The translations under genes were made by a program, and so were the position numbers. A DNA stretch of 64,000 bases, from the NCBI GenBank assembly GCA_043228905.1, contig JBHGNT010000100.1, positions 1 through 64,000 on the forward strand, in the 5' to 3' direction. This document shows, one piece after another, positions 1 to 13,665 of the stretch. Source of the stretch: Azolla caroliniana (taxonomy: Eukaryota > Polypodiophyta). The number at the start of each line of letters is the position of its first letter. The stretch's first letter is position 1. The notes beneath the pieces were generated by a model. That model was not told the origin of the DNA. It ran no database searches and worked only from the letters and a program-made list of their open reading frames with translations.

Positions 1-2091
1 AACATTTTAATATACTCAAGGGCTCTTCTCAACTCCCTCCTCAAGTTTGCTAATTTCTTCATATCTCCTGACCTGAGTTTCAAAATCTTGATTTTCTAAT
101 TCTATATCATACCTAGCGTTGCTACCTTCGATTCGCATATTTGAACACAGAAATCCGATATCACACGAGCCAGGTATGAACATTTTAATTTACTCAAGGG
201 CTCTTCTCAACTCCCTCCTCAAGTTTGCTAATTTCGTCATGTCTCTCGACCTGAGTTTCAAAATCTTGATTTTTGAATTCTATATCATACCTAGCGTTGC
301 TAGCTTCGATTCGCATATTTGAACACAGAAATCCGATATCACACGAGCCAGGTATGAACATTTTAATTTACTCAAGGGCTCTTCTCAACTCCCTCATCAA
401 GTTTGCTAATTTCTTCATATCTCCTGACCTGAGTTTCAAAATATTGATTTTCTAATTCTATATCATAGCTTGCGTTGCTACCTTCGAATCGCATATTTGA
501 ACACAGAAATCCGATATCACACGAGCCAGGTATGAACATTTTAATTTACTCAAGGGCTCTTCTCAACTCCCTCCTCAAGTTTGCTAATTTCGTCATGTCT
601 CTCGACCTGAGTTTCAAAATCTTGATTTTTGAATTCTATATCATACCTAGCGTTCCTAGCTTCGATTCGCATATTTGAACACAGAAATCCGATATCACAC
701 GAGCCAGGTATGAACATTTTAATTTACTCAAGGGCTCTTCTCAACTCCCTCCTCAAGTTTGCTAATTTCGTCATGTCTCTCGACCTGAGTTTCAAAATCT
801 TGATTTTTGAATTCTATATGATACCTAGCGTTGCTAGCTTCGATTCGCATATTTGAACACAGAAATCCGATATCACACGAGCCAGGTATGAACATTTTAA
901 TTTACTCAAGGGCTCTTCTCAACTCCCTCCTCAAGTTTGCTAATTTCTTCATATCTCCTGACCTGAGTTTCAAAATCTTGATTTTCTATTTCTATATCAT
1001 AGCTCGAGTTGCTAGCTTCGATTCGCATATTTGAACACAGAAATCCGATATCACACGAGCCAGGTATGAACATTTTAATTTACTCAAGGGCTCTTCTCAA
1101 CTCCATCTTCATCTTTGCTAATTTCCTCATGTCTCTCGACCTGAGTTACAAAATCTTGATTTTTTAATTGTATATCATAGCTAGCGTTGCTAGCTTCGAT
1201 TCGAATATTTGAACACAGAAATCCGATATCACACGAGCCAGGTATGAACATTTTAATATACTCAAGGGCTCTTCTCAACTCCCTCCTCAAGTTTGCTAAT
1301 TTCTTCATATCTCCTGACCTGAGTTTCAAAATCTTGATTTTCTAATTCTATATCATACCTAGCGTTGCTACCTTCGATTCGCATATTTGAACACAGAAAT
1401 CTGATATCACACGAGCCAGGTATGAACATTTTAATTTACTCAAGGGCTCTTCTCAACTCCCTCCTCAAGTTTGCTAATTTCGTCATGTCTCTCGACCTGA
1501 GTTTCAAAATCTGGATTTTTGAATCCTATATCATAGCTAGCGTTGCTAGCTTCGATTCGAATATTTGAACACGGAAATCCGATATCACACGAGCCAGGTA
1601 TGAACATTTTATTTTACTCAAGCGCTCTTCTCAATTCCATCCTCATCTTTGCTAATTTCGTCATGTCTCTCGACCTGAGTTTCAAAATCTTGATTTTTGA
1701 ATTCTATATCATAGCTAACGTTGCTAGCTTCGATTCGCATATTTGAACACAGAAATCCGATATCACACGAGCCAGGTATGAACATTTTAATTTACTCAAG
1801 GGCTCTTCTCAACTCCCTCCTCAAGTTTGCTAATTTCTTCAAATCTCCTGACCTGAGTTTCAAAATCTTGATTTTTGAATTCTATATCATAGCTCGAGTT
1901 GCTAGCTTCGATTCGCATATTTGAACACAGAAATCCGATATCAGACGAGCCAAGTATGAACATTTTAATTTACTCAAGCGCTCTTCTCAACTCCATCCTC
2001 ATCTTTCCTAATTTCCTCATGTCTCTCGACCTGAGTTACAAAATCTTGATTTTTTAATTGTATATCATAGCTAGCGTTGCTAGCTTCGATT
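1..2091. repeat. Long-range block copy 1, 7832-bp spacing
   Basis: Matches 7833-9923 at a constant offset of 7832 bp (44 monomers), with only scattered single-base differences such as CTCAAGCGC versus CTTAAGCGC near 1619/9451. The match ends at 2092, where TTCGATTCGCATATT faces TTCGATTCGAATATT. It is open to the left of the window. Confidence 0.88.
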
Positions 2092-4389
2092 CGCATATTT
2101 GAACACAGAAATCTGATATCACACGAGCCAGGTATGAACATTTTAATTTACTCAAGGGCTCTTCTCAACTCCCTCCTCAAGTTTGCTAATTTCGTCATGT
2201 CTCTCGACCTGAGTTTCAAAATCTTGATTTTTGAATTCTATATGATACCTAGCGTTGCTAGCTTCGATTCGCATATTTGAACACAGAAATCCGATATCAC
2301 ACGAGCCAGGTATGAACATTTTAATTTACTCAAGGGCTCTTCTCAACTCCCTCCTCAAGTTTGCTAATTTCTTCATATCTCCTGACCTGAGTTTCAAAAT
2401 CTTGATTTTTGAATTCTATATCATAGCTCGAGTTACTAGCTTCGATTCGAATATTTGAACTTCAAAATCCGATATCACACGAGCCAGGTATGAACATTTA
2501 AATTTACTCAAGCGCTCTTCTCAACTCCATCTTCATCTTTGCTAATTTCCTCATGTCTCTCGACCTGAGTTACAAAATCTTGATTTTTTAATTGTATATC
2601 ATAGCTAGCGTTGCTAGCTTCGATTCGAATATTTGAACACAGAAATCCGATATCACACGAGCCAGGTATGAACATTTTAATATACTCAAGGGCTCTTCTC
2701 AACTCCCTCCTCAAGTTTGCTAATTTCTTCATATCTCCTGACCTGAGTTTCAAAATCTTGATTTTCTATTTCTATATCATAGCTAGCGTTGCTACCTTCG
2801 ATTCGCATATTTGAACACAGAAATCCGATATCACACGAGCCAGGTATGAACATTTTAATATACTCAAGGGCTCTTCTCAACTCCCTCCTCAAGTTTGCTA
2901 ATTTCTTCATATCTCCTGACCTGAGTTTCAAAATCTTGATTTTCTATTTCTATATCATAGCTAGCGTTGCTACCTTCGATTCGCATATTTGAACACAGAA
3001 ATCTGATATCACACGAGCCAGGTATGAACATTTTAATTTACTCAAGGGCTCTTCTCAACTCCCTCCTCAAGTTTGCTAATTTCTTCAAATCTCCTGACCT
3101 GAGTTTCAAAATCTTGATTTTTGAATTCTATATGATACCTAGCGTTGCTAGCTTCGATTCGCATATTTGAACACAGAAATCCGATATCAGACGAGCCAAG
3201 TATGAACATTTTAATTTACTCAAGCGCTCTTCTCAACTCCATCCTCATCTTTCCTAATTTCCTCATGTCTCTCGACCTGAGTTACAAAATCTTGATTTTT
3301 TAATTGTATATCATAGCTAGCGTTGCTAGCTTCGATTCGCATATTTGAACACAGAAATCCGATATCACACGAGCTAGGTATGAACATTTTAATTTACTCA
3401 AGGGCTCTTCTCAACTCCCTCATCAAGTTTGCTAATTTCTTCATATCTCCTGACCTGAGTTTCAAAATATTGATTTTCTAATTCTATATCATAGCTTGCG
3501 TTGCTACCTTCGAATCGCATATTTGAACACAGAAATCCGATATCACACGAGCCAGGTATGAACATTTTAATTTACTCAAGGGCTCTTCTCAACTCCCTTC
3601 TCAAGTTTGCTAATTTCGTCATGTCTCTCGACCTGAGTTTCAAAATCTTGATTTTTGAATTCTATATCATACCTAGCGTTGCTAGCTTCGATTCGCATAT
3701 TTGAACACAGAAATCCGATATCACACGAGCCAGGTATGAACATTTTAATTTACTCAAGGGCTCTTCTCAACTCCCTCCTCAAGTTTGCTAATTTCTTCAT
3801 ATCTCCTGACCTGAGTTTCAAAATCTTGATTTTCTATTTCTATATCATAGCGAGCGTTGCTAGCTTCGATTCGCATTTTTGAACACAGAAATCCGATATC
3901 ACACGAGCCAGGTATGAACATTTTAATTTACTCAAGGGCTCTTCTCAACTCCCTCATCAAGTTTGCTAATTTCTTCATATCTCCTGACCTGAGTTTCAAA
4001 ATATTGATTTTCTAATTATATATCATAGCTTGCGTTGCTACCTTCGAATCGCATATTTGAACACAGAAATCCGATATCACACGAGCCAGGTATGAACATT
4101 TTAATTTACTCAAGGGCTCTTCTCAACTCCCTCCTCAAGTTTGCTAATTTCGTCATGTCTCTCGACCTGAGTTTCAAAATCTTGATTTTTGAATTCTATA
4201 TCATACCTAGCGTTGCTAGCTTCGATTCGCATATTTGAACACAGAAATCCGATATCACACGAGCCAGGTATGAACATTTTAATTTACTCAAGGGCTCTTC
4301 TCAACTCCCTCCTCAAGTTTGCTAATTTCTTCATATCTCCTGACCTGAGTTTCAAAATCTTGATTTTCTATTTCTATATCATAGCGAGC

Positions 4390-7300
4390 GTTGCTAGCTT
4401 CGATTCGCATATTTGAACACAGAAATCCGATATCACACGAGCCAGGTATGAACATTTTAATTTACTCAAGGGCTCTTCTCAACTCCCTCCTCAAGTTTGC
4501 TAATTTCTTCATATCTCCTGACCTGAGTTTCAAAATCTTGATTTTCTAATTCTATATCATACCTAGCGTTGCTACCTTCGATTCGCATATTTGAACACAG
4601 AAATCTGATATCACACGAGCCAGGTATGAACATTTTAATTTACTCAAGGGCTCTTCTCAACTCCCTCCTCAAGTTTGCTAATTTCGTCATGTCTCTCGAC
4701 CTGAGTTTCAAAATCTTGATTTTTGAATTCTATAGCATACCTAGCGTTGCTAGCTTCGATTCGCATATTTGAACACAGAAATCCGATATCACACGAGCCA
4801 GGTATGAACATTTTAATTTACTCAAGGGCTCTTCTCAACTCCCTCCTCAAGTTTGCTAATTTCTTCATATCTCCTGACCTGAGTTTCAAAATCTTGATTT
4901 TTGAATTCTATATCATAGCTCGAGTTGCTAGCTTCGATTCGAATATTTGAACTTCAAAATCCGATATCACACGAGCCAGGTATGAACATTTTAATTTACT
5001 CAAGCGCTCTTCTCAACTCCATCTTCATCTTTGCTAATTTCCTCATGTCTCTCGACCTGAGTTACAAAATCTTGATTTTTTAATTGTATATCATAGCTAG
5101 CGTTGCTAGCTTCGATTCGAATATTTGAACACAGAAATCCGATATCACACGAGCCAGGTATGAACATTTTAATTTACTCAAGGGCTCTTCTCAACTCCCT
5201 CATCAAGTTTGCTAATTTCTTCATATCTCCTGACCTGAGTTTCAAAATCTTGATTTTCTAATTCTATATCATACCTAGCGTTGCTACCTTCGATTCGCAT
5301 ATTTGAACACAGAAATCTGATATCACACGAGCCAGGTATGAACATTTTAATTTACTCAAGGGCTCTTCTCAACTCCCTCCTCAAGTTTGCTAATTTCGTC
5401 ATGTCTCTCGACCTGAGTTTCAAAATCTGGATTTTTGAATCCGATATCATAGCTAGCGTTGCTAGCTTCGATTCGAATATTTGAACACGGAAATCCGATA
5501 TCACACGAGCCAGGTATGAACATTTTATTTTACTCAAGCGCTCTTCTCAATTCCATCCTCATCTTTGCTAATTTCGTCATGTCTCTCGACCTGAGTTTCA
5601 AAATCTTGATTTTTGAATTCTATATCATAGCTAACGTTGCTAGCTTCGATTCGCATATTTGAACACAGAAATCCGATATCACACGAGCCAGGTATGAACA
5701 TTTTAATTTACTCAAGGGCTCTTCTCAACTCCCTCCTCAAGTTTGCTAATTTCTTCATATCTCCTGACCTGAGTTTCAAAATCTTGATTTTTGAATTCTA
5801 TATCATAGCTCGAGTTGCTAGCTTCGATTCGCATATTTGAACTTCAAAATCCGATATCAGACGAGCCAAGTATGAACATTTTAATTTACTCAAGCGCTCT
5901 TCTCAACTCCATCCTCATCTTTGCTAATTTCCTCATGTCTCTCGACCTGAGTTTCAAAATCTTGATTTTTTAATTGTATATCATAGCTAGCGTTGCTAGC
6001 TTCGATTCGCATATTTGAACACAGAAATCCGATATCACACGAGCCAGGTATGAACATTTTAATTTACTCAAGGGCTCTTCTCAACTCCCTCCTCAAGATT
6101 GCTAATTTCTTCATATCTCCTGACCTGAGTTTCAAAATCTTGATTTTCTAATTCTATATCATACCTAGCGTTGCTACCTTCGATTCGCATATTTGAACAC
6201 AGAAATCTGATATCACACGAGCCAGGTATGAACATTTTAATTTACTCAAGGGCTCTTCTCAACTCCCTCCTCAAGTTTGCTAATTTCGTCATGTCTCTCG
6301 ACCTGAGTTTCAAAATCTTGATTTTTGAATTCTATATCATACCTAGCGTTGCTAGCTTCGATTCGCATATTTGAACACAGAAATCCGATATCACACGAGC
6401 CAGGTATGAACATTTTAATTTACTCAAGGGCTCTTCTCAACTCCCTCCTCAAGTTTGCTAATTTCTTCATATCTCCTGACCTGAGTTTCAAAATCTTGAT
6501 TTTCTATTTCTATATCATAGCGAGCGTTGCTAGCTTCGATTCGCATATTTGAACACAGAAATCCGATATCACACGAGCCAGGTATGAACATTTTAATTTA
6601 CTCAAGGGCTCTTCTCAACTCCCTCATCAAGTTTGCTAATTTCTTCATATCTCCTGACCTGAGTTTCAAAATATTGATTTTCTAATTATATATCATAGCT
6701 TGCGTTGCTACCTTCGAATCGCATATTTGAACACAGAAATCCGATATCACACGAGCCAGGTATGAACATTTTAATTTACTCAAGGGCTCTTCTCAACTCC
6801 CTCCTCAAGTTTGCTAATTTCGTCATGTCTCTCGACCTGAGTTTCAAAATCTTGATTTTTGAATTCTATATCATACCTAGCGTTGCTAGCTTCGATTCGC
6901 ATATTTGAACACAGAAATCCGATATCACACGAGCCAGGTATGAACATTTTAATTTACTCAAGGGCTCTTCTCAACTCCCTCCTCAAGTTTGCTAATTTCT
7001 TCATATCTCCTGACCTGAGTGTCAAAATCTTGATTTTCTATTTCTATATCATAGCGAGCGTTGCTAGCTTCGATTCGCATATTTGAACACAGAAATCCGA
7101 TATCACACGAGCCAGGTATGAACATTTTAATTTACTCAAGGGCTCTTCTCAACTCCCTCCTCAAGATTGCTAATTTCTTCATATCTCCTGACCTGAGTTT
7201 CAAAATCTTGATTTTCTAATTCTATATCATACCTAGCGTTGCTACCTTCGATTCGCATATTTGAACACAGAAATCAGATATCACACGAGCCAGGTATGAA

Positions 7301-7665
7301 CATTTTAATTTACTCAAGGGCTCTTCTCAACTCCCTCCTCAAGTTTGCTAATTTCGTCATGTCTCTCGACCTGAGTTTCAAAATCTTGATTTTTGAATTC
7401 TATATGATACCTAGCGTTGCTAGCTTCGATTCGCATATTTGAACACAGAAATCCGATATCACACGAGCCAGGTATGAACATTTTAATTTACTCAAGGGCT
7501 CTTCTCAACTCCCTCCTCAAGTTTGCTAATTTCTTCATATCTCCTGACCTGAGTTTCAAAATCTTGATTTTTGAATTCTATATCATAGCTCGAGTTGCTA
7601 GCTTCGATTCGAATATTTGAACTTCAAAATCCGATATCACACGAGCCAGGTATGAACATTTTAAT
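4390..7665. repeat. Block copy 1, 5874-bp spacing
   Basis: Matches 10264-13539 at an offset of 5874 bp (33 monomers). Both copies carry the rare GAATCCGATATCATAGC unit (near 5437 and 11311) and CTCAATTCCATCCTC units in the same order. Confidence 0.85.
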
Positions 7666-7832
7666 TTACTCAAGCGCTCTTCTCAACTCCATCTTCATCT
7701 TTGCTAATTTCCTCATGTCTCTCGACCTGAGTTACAAAATCTTGATTTTTTAATTGTATATCATAGCTAGCGTTGCTAGCTTCGATTCGAATATTTGAAC
7801 ACAGAAATCCGATATCACACGAGCCAGGTATG

Positions 7833-9923
7833 AACATTTTAATATACTCAAGGGCTCTTCTCAACTCCCTCCTCAAGTTTGCTAATTTCTTCATATCTCC
7901 TGACCTGAGTTTCAAAATCTTGATTTTCTAATTCTATATCATACCTAGCGTTGCTACCTTCGATTCGCATATTTGAACACAGAAATCCGATATCACACGA
8001 GCCAGGTATGAACATTTTAATTTACTCAAGGGCTCTTCTCAACTCCCTCCTCAAGTTTGCTAATTTCGTCATGTCTCTCGACCTGAGTTTCAAAATCTTG
8101 ATTTTTGAATTCTATATCATACCTAGCGTTGCTAGCTTCGATTCGCATATTTGAACACAGAAATCCGATATCACACGAGCCAGGTATGAACATTTTAATT
8201 TACTCAAGGGCTCTTCTCAACTCCCTCATCAAGTTTGCTAATTTCTTCATATCTCCTGACCTGAGTTTCAAAATATTGATTTTCTAATTCTATATCATAG
8301 CTTGCGTTGCTACCTTCGAATCGCATATTTGAACACAGAAATCCGATATCACACGAGCCAGGTATGAACATTTTAATTTACTCAAGGGCTCTTCTCAACT
8401 CCCTCCTCAAGTTTGCTAATTTCGTCATGTCTCTCGACCTGAGTTTCAAAATCTTGATTTTTGAATTCTATATCATACCTAGCGTTCCTAGCTTCGATTC
8501 GCATATTTGAACACAGAAATCCGATATCACACGAGCCAGGTATGAACATTTTAATTTACTCAAGGGCTCTTCTCAACTCCCTCCTCAAGTTTGCTAATTT
8601 CGTCATGTCTCTCGACCTGAGTTTCAAAATCTTGATTTTTGAATTCTATATGATACCTAGCGTTGCTAGCTTCGATTCGCATATTTGAACACAGAAATCC
8701 GATATCACACGAGCCAGGTATGAACATTTTAATTTACTCAAGGGCTCTTCTCAACTCCCTCCTCAAGTTTGCTAATTTCTTCATATCTCCTGACCTGAGT
8801 TTCAAAATCTTGATTTTCTATTTCTATATCATAGCTCGAGTTGCTAGCTTCGATTCGCATATTTGAACACAGAAATCCGATATCACACGAGCCAGGTATG
8901 AACATTTTAATTTACTCAAGGGCTCTTCTCAACTCCATCTTCATCTTTGCTAATTTCCTCATGTCTCTCGACCTGAGTTACAAAATCTTGATTTTTTAAT
9001 TGTATATCATAGCTAGCGTTGCTAGCTTCGATTCGAATATTTGAACACAGAAATCCGATATCACACGAGCCAGGTATGAACATTTTAATATACTCAAGGG
9101 CTCTTCTCAACTCCCTCCTCAAGTTTGCTAATTTCTTCATATCTCCTGACCTGAGTTTCAAAATCTTGATTTTCTAATTCTATATCATACCTAGCGTTGC
9201 TACCTTCGATTCGCATATTTGAACACAGAAATCTGATATCACACGAGCCAGGTATGAACATTTTAATTTACTCAAGGGCTCTTCTCAACTCCCTCCTCAA
9301 GTTTGCTAATTTCGTCATGTCTCTCGACCTGAGTTTCAAAATCTGGATTTTTGAATCCTATATCATAGCTAGCGTTGCTAGCTTCGATTCGAATATTTGA
9401 ACACGGAAATCCGATATCACACGAGCCAGGTATGAACATTTTATTTTACTTAAGCGCTCTTCTCAATTCCATCCTCATCTTTGCTAATTTCGTCATGTCT
9501 CTCGACCTGAGTTTCAAAATCTTGATTTTTGAATTCTATATCATAGCTAACGTTGCTAGCTTCGATTCGCATATTTGAACACAGAAATCCGATATCACAC
9601 GAGCCAGGTATGAACATTTTAATTTACTCAAGGGCTCTTCTCAACTCCCTCCTCAAGTTTGCTAATTTCTTCAAATCTCCTGACCTGAGTTTCAAAATCT
9701 TGATTTTTGAATTCTATATCATAGCTCGAGTTGCTAGCTTCGATTCGCATATTTGAACACAGAAATCCGATATCAGACGAGCCAAGTATGAACATTTTAA
9801 TTTACTCAAGCGCTCTTCTCAACTCCATCCTCATCTTTCCTAATTTCCTCATGTCTCTCGACCTGAGTTACAAAATCTTGATTTTTTAATTGTATATCAT
9901 AGCTAGCGTTGCTAGCTTCGATT
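7833..9923. repeat. Long-range block copy 2, 7832-bp spacing
   Basis: Same order of at least eleven distinguishable monomer types as 1-2091, including the CTTCCTAGC-type private change (AGCGTTCCTAGC at about 652 and 8484) and the double CTCATCTTTCC units. Confidence 0.88.
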
Positions 9924-10263
9924 CGAATATTTGAACACAGAAATCCGATATCACACGAGCCAGGTATGAACATTTTAATTTACTCAAGGGCTCTTCTCAA
10001 CTCCCTCATCAAGTTTGCTAATTTCTTCATATCTCCTGACCTGAGTTTCAAAATATTGATTTTCTAATTGTATATCATAGCTTGCGTTGCTACCTTCGAA
10101 TCGCATATTTGAACACAGAAATCCGATATCACACGAGCCAGGTATGAACATTTTAATTTACTCAAGGGCTCTTCTCAACTCCCTCCTCAAGTTTGCTAAT
10201 TTCGTCATGTCTCTCGACCTGAGTTTCAAAATCTTGATTTTTGAATTCTATATCATACCTAGC

Positions 10264-13200
10264 GTTGCTAGCTTCGATTCGCATATTTGAACACAGAAAT
10301 CCGATATCACACGAGCCAGGTATGAACATTTTAATTTACTCAAGGGCTCTTCTCAACTCCCTCCTCAAGTTTGCTAATTTCTTCATATCTCCTGACCTGA
10401 GTTTCAAAATCTTGATTTTCTAATTCTATATCATACCTAGCGTTGCTACCTTCGATTCGCATATTTGAACACAGAAATCTGATATCACACGAGCCAGGTA
10501 TGAACATTTTAATTTACTCAAGGGCTCTTCTCAACTCCCTCCTCAAGTTTGCTAATTTCGTCATGTCTCTCGACCTGAGTTTCAAAATCTTGATTTTTGA
10601 ATTCTATATGATACCTAGCGTTGCTAGCTTCGATTCGCATATTTGAACACAGAAATCCGATATCACACGAGCCAGGTATGAACATTTTAATTTACTCAAG
10701 GGCTCTTCTCAACTCCCTCCTCAAGTTTGCTAATTTCTTCATATCTCCTGACCTGAGTTTCAAAATCTTGATTTTTGAATTCTATATCATAGCTCGAGTT
10801 GCTAGCTTCGATTCGAATATTTGAACTTCAAAATCCGATATCACACGAGCCAGGTATGAACATTTTAATTTACTCAAGCGCTCTTCTCAACTCCATCTTC
10901 ATCTTTGCTAATTTCCTCATGTCTCTCGACCTGAGTTACAAAATCTTGATTTTTTAATTGTATATCATAGCTAGCGTTGCTAGCTTCGATTCGAATATTT
11001 GAACACAGAAATCCGATATCACACGAGCCAGGTATGAACATTTTAATTTACTCAAGGGCTCTTCTCAACTCCCTCATCAAGTTTGCTAATTTCTTCATAT
11101 CTCCTGACCTGAGTTTCAAAATCTTGATTTTCTAATTCTATATCATACCTAGCGTTGCTACCTTCGATTCGCATATTTGAACACAGAAATCTGATATCAC
11201 ACGAGCCAGGTATGAACATTTTAATTTACTCAAGGGCTCTTCTCAACTCCCTCCTCAAGTTTGCTAATTTCGTCATGTCTCTCGACCTGAGTTTCAAAAT
11301 CTGGATTTTTGAATCCGATATCATAGCTAGCGTTGCTAGCTTCGATTCGAATATTTGAACACGGAAATCCGATATCACACGAGCCAGGTATGAACATTTT
11401 ATTTTACTCAAGCGCTCTTCTCAATTCCATCCTCATCTTTGCTAATTTCGTCATGTCTCTCGACCTGAGTTTCAAAATCTTGATTTTTGAATTCTATATC
11501 ATAGCTAACGTTGCTAGCTTCGATTCGCATATTTGAACACAGAAATCCGATATCACACGAGCCAGGTATGAACATTTTAATTTACTCAAGGGCTCTTCTC
11601 AACTCCCTCCTCAAGTTTGCTAATTTCTTCATATCTCCTGACCTGAGTTTCAAAATCTTGATTTTTGAATTCTATATCATAGCTCGAGTTGCTAGCTTCG
11701 ATACGCATATTTGAACTTCAAAATCCGATATCAGACGAGCCAAGTATGAACATTTTAATTTACTCAAGCGCTCTTCTCAACTCCATCCTCATCTTTGCTA
11801 ATTTCCTCATGTCTCTCGACCTGAGTTTCAAAATCTTGATTTCTTAATTGTATATCATAGCTAGCGTTGCTAGCTTCGATTCGCATATTTGAACACAGAA
11901 ATCCGATATCACACGAGCCAGGTATGAACATTTTAATTTACTCAAGGGCTCTTCTCAACTCCCTCCTCAAGATTGCTAATTTCTTCATATCTCCTGACCT
12001 GAGTTTCAAAATCTTGATTTTCTAATTCTATATCATACCTAGCGTTGCTACCTTCGATTCGCATATTTGAACACAGAAATCTGATATCACACGAGCCAGG
12101 TATGAACATTTTAATTTACTCAAGGGCTCTTCTTAACTCCCTCCTCATGTTTGCTAATTTCGTCATGTCTCTCGACCTGAGTTTCAAAATCTTGATTTTT
12201 GAATTCTATATCATACCTAGCGTTGCTCGCTTTGATTCGCATATTTGAACACAGAAATCCGATATCACACGAGCCAGGTATGAACATTTTAATTTACTCA
12301 AGGGCTCTTCTCAACTCCCTCCTCAAGTTTGCTAATTTCTTCATATCTCCTGACCTGAGTTTCAAAATCTTGATTTTCTATTTCTATATCATAGCGAGCG
12401 TTGCTAGCTTCGATTCGCATATTTGAACACAGAAATCCGATATCACACGAGCCAGGTATGAACATTTTAATTTACTCAAGGGCTCTTCTCAACTCCCTCA
12501 TCAAGTTTGCTAATTTCTTCATATCTCCTGACCTGAGTTTCAAAATATTGATTTTCTAATTATATATCATAGCTTGCGTTGCTACCTTCGAATCGCATAT
12601 TTGAACACAGAAATCCGATATCACACGAGCCAGGTATGAACATTTTAATTTACTCAAGGGCTCTTCTCAACTCCCTCCTCAAGTTTGCTAATTTCGTCAT
12701 GTCTCTCGACCTGAGTTTCAAAATCTTGATTTTTGAATTCTATATCATACCTAGCGTTGCTAGCTTCGATTCGCATATTTGAACACAGAAATCCGATATC
12801 ACACGAGCCAGGTATGAACATTTTAATTTACTCAAGGGCTCTTCTCAACTCCCTCCTCAAGTTTGCTAATTTCTTCATATCTCCTGACCTGAGTTTCAAA
12901 ATCTTGATTTTCTATTTCTATATCATAGCGAGCGTTGCTAGCTTCGATTCGCATATTTGAACACAGAAATCCGATATCACACGAGCCAGGTATGAACATT
13001 TTAATTTACTCAAGGGCTCTTCTCAACTCCCTCCTCAAGATTGCTAATTTCTTCATATCTCCTGACCTGAGTTTCAAAATCTTGATTTTCTAATTCTATA
13101 TCATACCTAGCGTTGCTACCTTCGATTCGCATATTTGAACACAGAAATCTGATATCACACGAGCCAGGTATGAACATTTTAATTTACTCAAGGGCTCTTC

Positions 13201-13539
13201 TCAACTCCCTCCTCAAGTTTGCTAATTTCGTCATGTCTCTCGACCTGAGTTTCAAAATCTTGATTTTTGAATTCTATATGATACCTAGCGTTGCTAGCTT
13301 CGATTCGCATATTTGAACACAGAAATCCGATATCACACGAGCCAGGTATGAACATTTTAATTTACTCAAGGGCTCTTCTCAACTCCCTCCTCAAGTTTGC
13401 TAATTTCTTCATATCTCCTGACCGGAGTTTCAAAATCTTGATTTTTGAATTCTATATCATAGCTCGAGTTGCTAGCTTCGATTCGAATATTTGAACTTCA
13501 AAATCCGATATCACACGAGCCAGGTATGAACATTTTAAT
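10264..13539. repeat. Block copy 2, 5874-bp spacing
   Basis: Counterpart of 4390-7665. A few private substitutions separate the copies: TATAGCATACC (copy 1, about 4733) versus TATATGATACC, and GATTCGC versus GATACGC near 5829/11703. Confidence 0.85.
10638..10815. repeat. Representative subfamily A monomer, 178 bp
   Basis: Given as a reference unit, starting at CATATTTGAAC. In order it holds CATATTTGAACACAG, GATATCACACGAGCCAGG, TATGAACATTTTAATTTA, CTCAAGGGCTCTTCTC, CTCCCTCCTCAAGTTTGC, TTCTTCATATCTCCTGACC, TTTCAAAATCTTGATTTT, GAATTCTATATCATAGC, TCGAGTTGCTAGC and TTCGATTCG. Confidence 0.9.
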
Positions 13540-13665
13540 TTACTCAAGGGCTCTTCTCAACTCCCTCATCAAGTTTGCTAATTTCTTCATATCTCCTGAC
13601 CTGAGTTTCAAAATATTGATTTTCTAATTATATATCATAGCTTGCGTTGCTACCTTCGAATCGCA
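11530..13665. repeat. Tandem 12-monomer block, copy 1 (2136 bp)
   Basis: Followed directly by a second copy at an offset of 2136 bp. Shared private changes include GATACGCATATTTGAACTTC near 11701 and 13837, and CTCCTCATGTTTGC near 12141 and 14277. Confidence 0.87.
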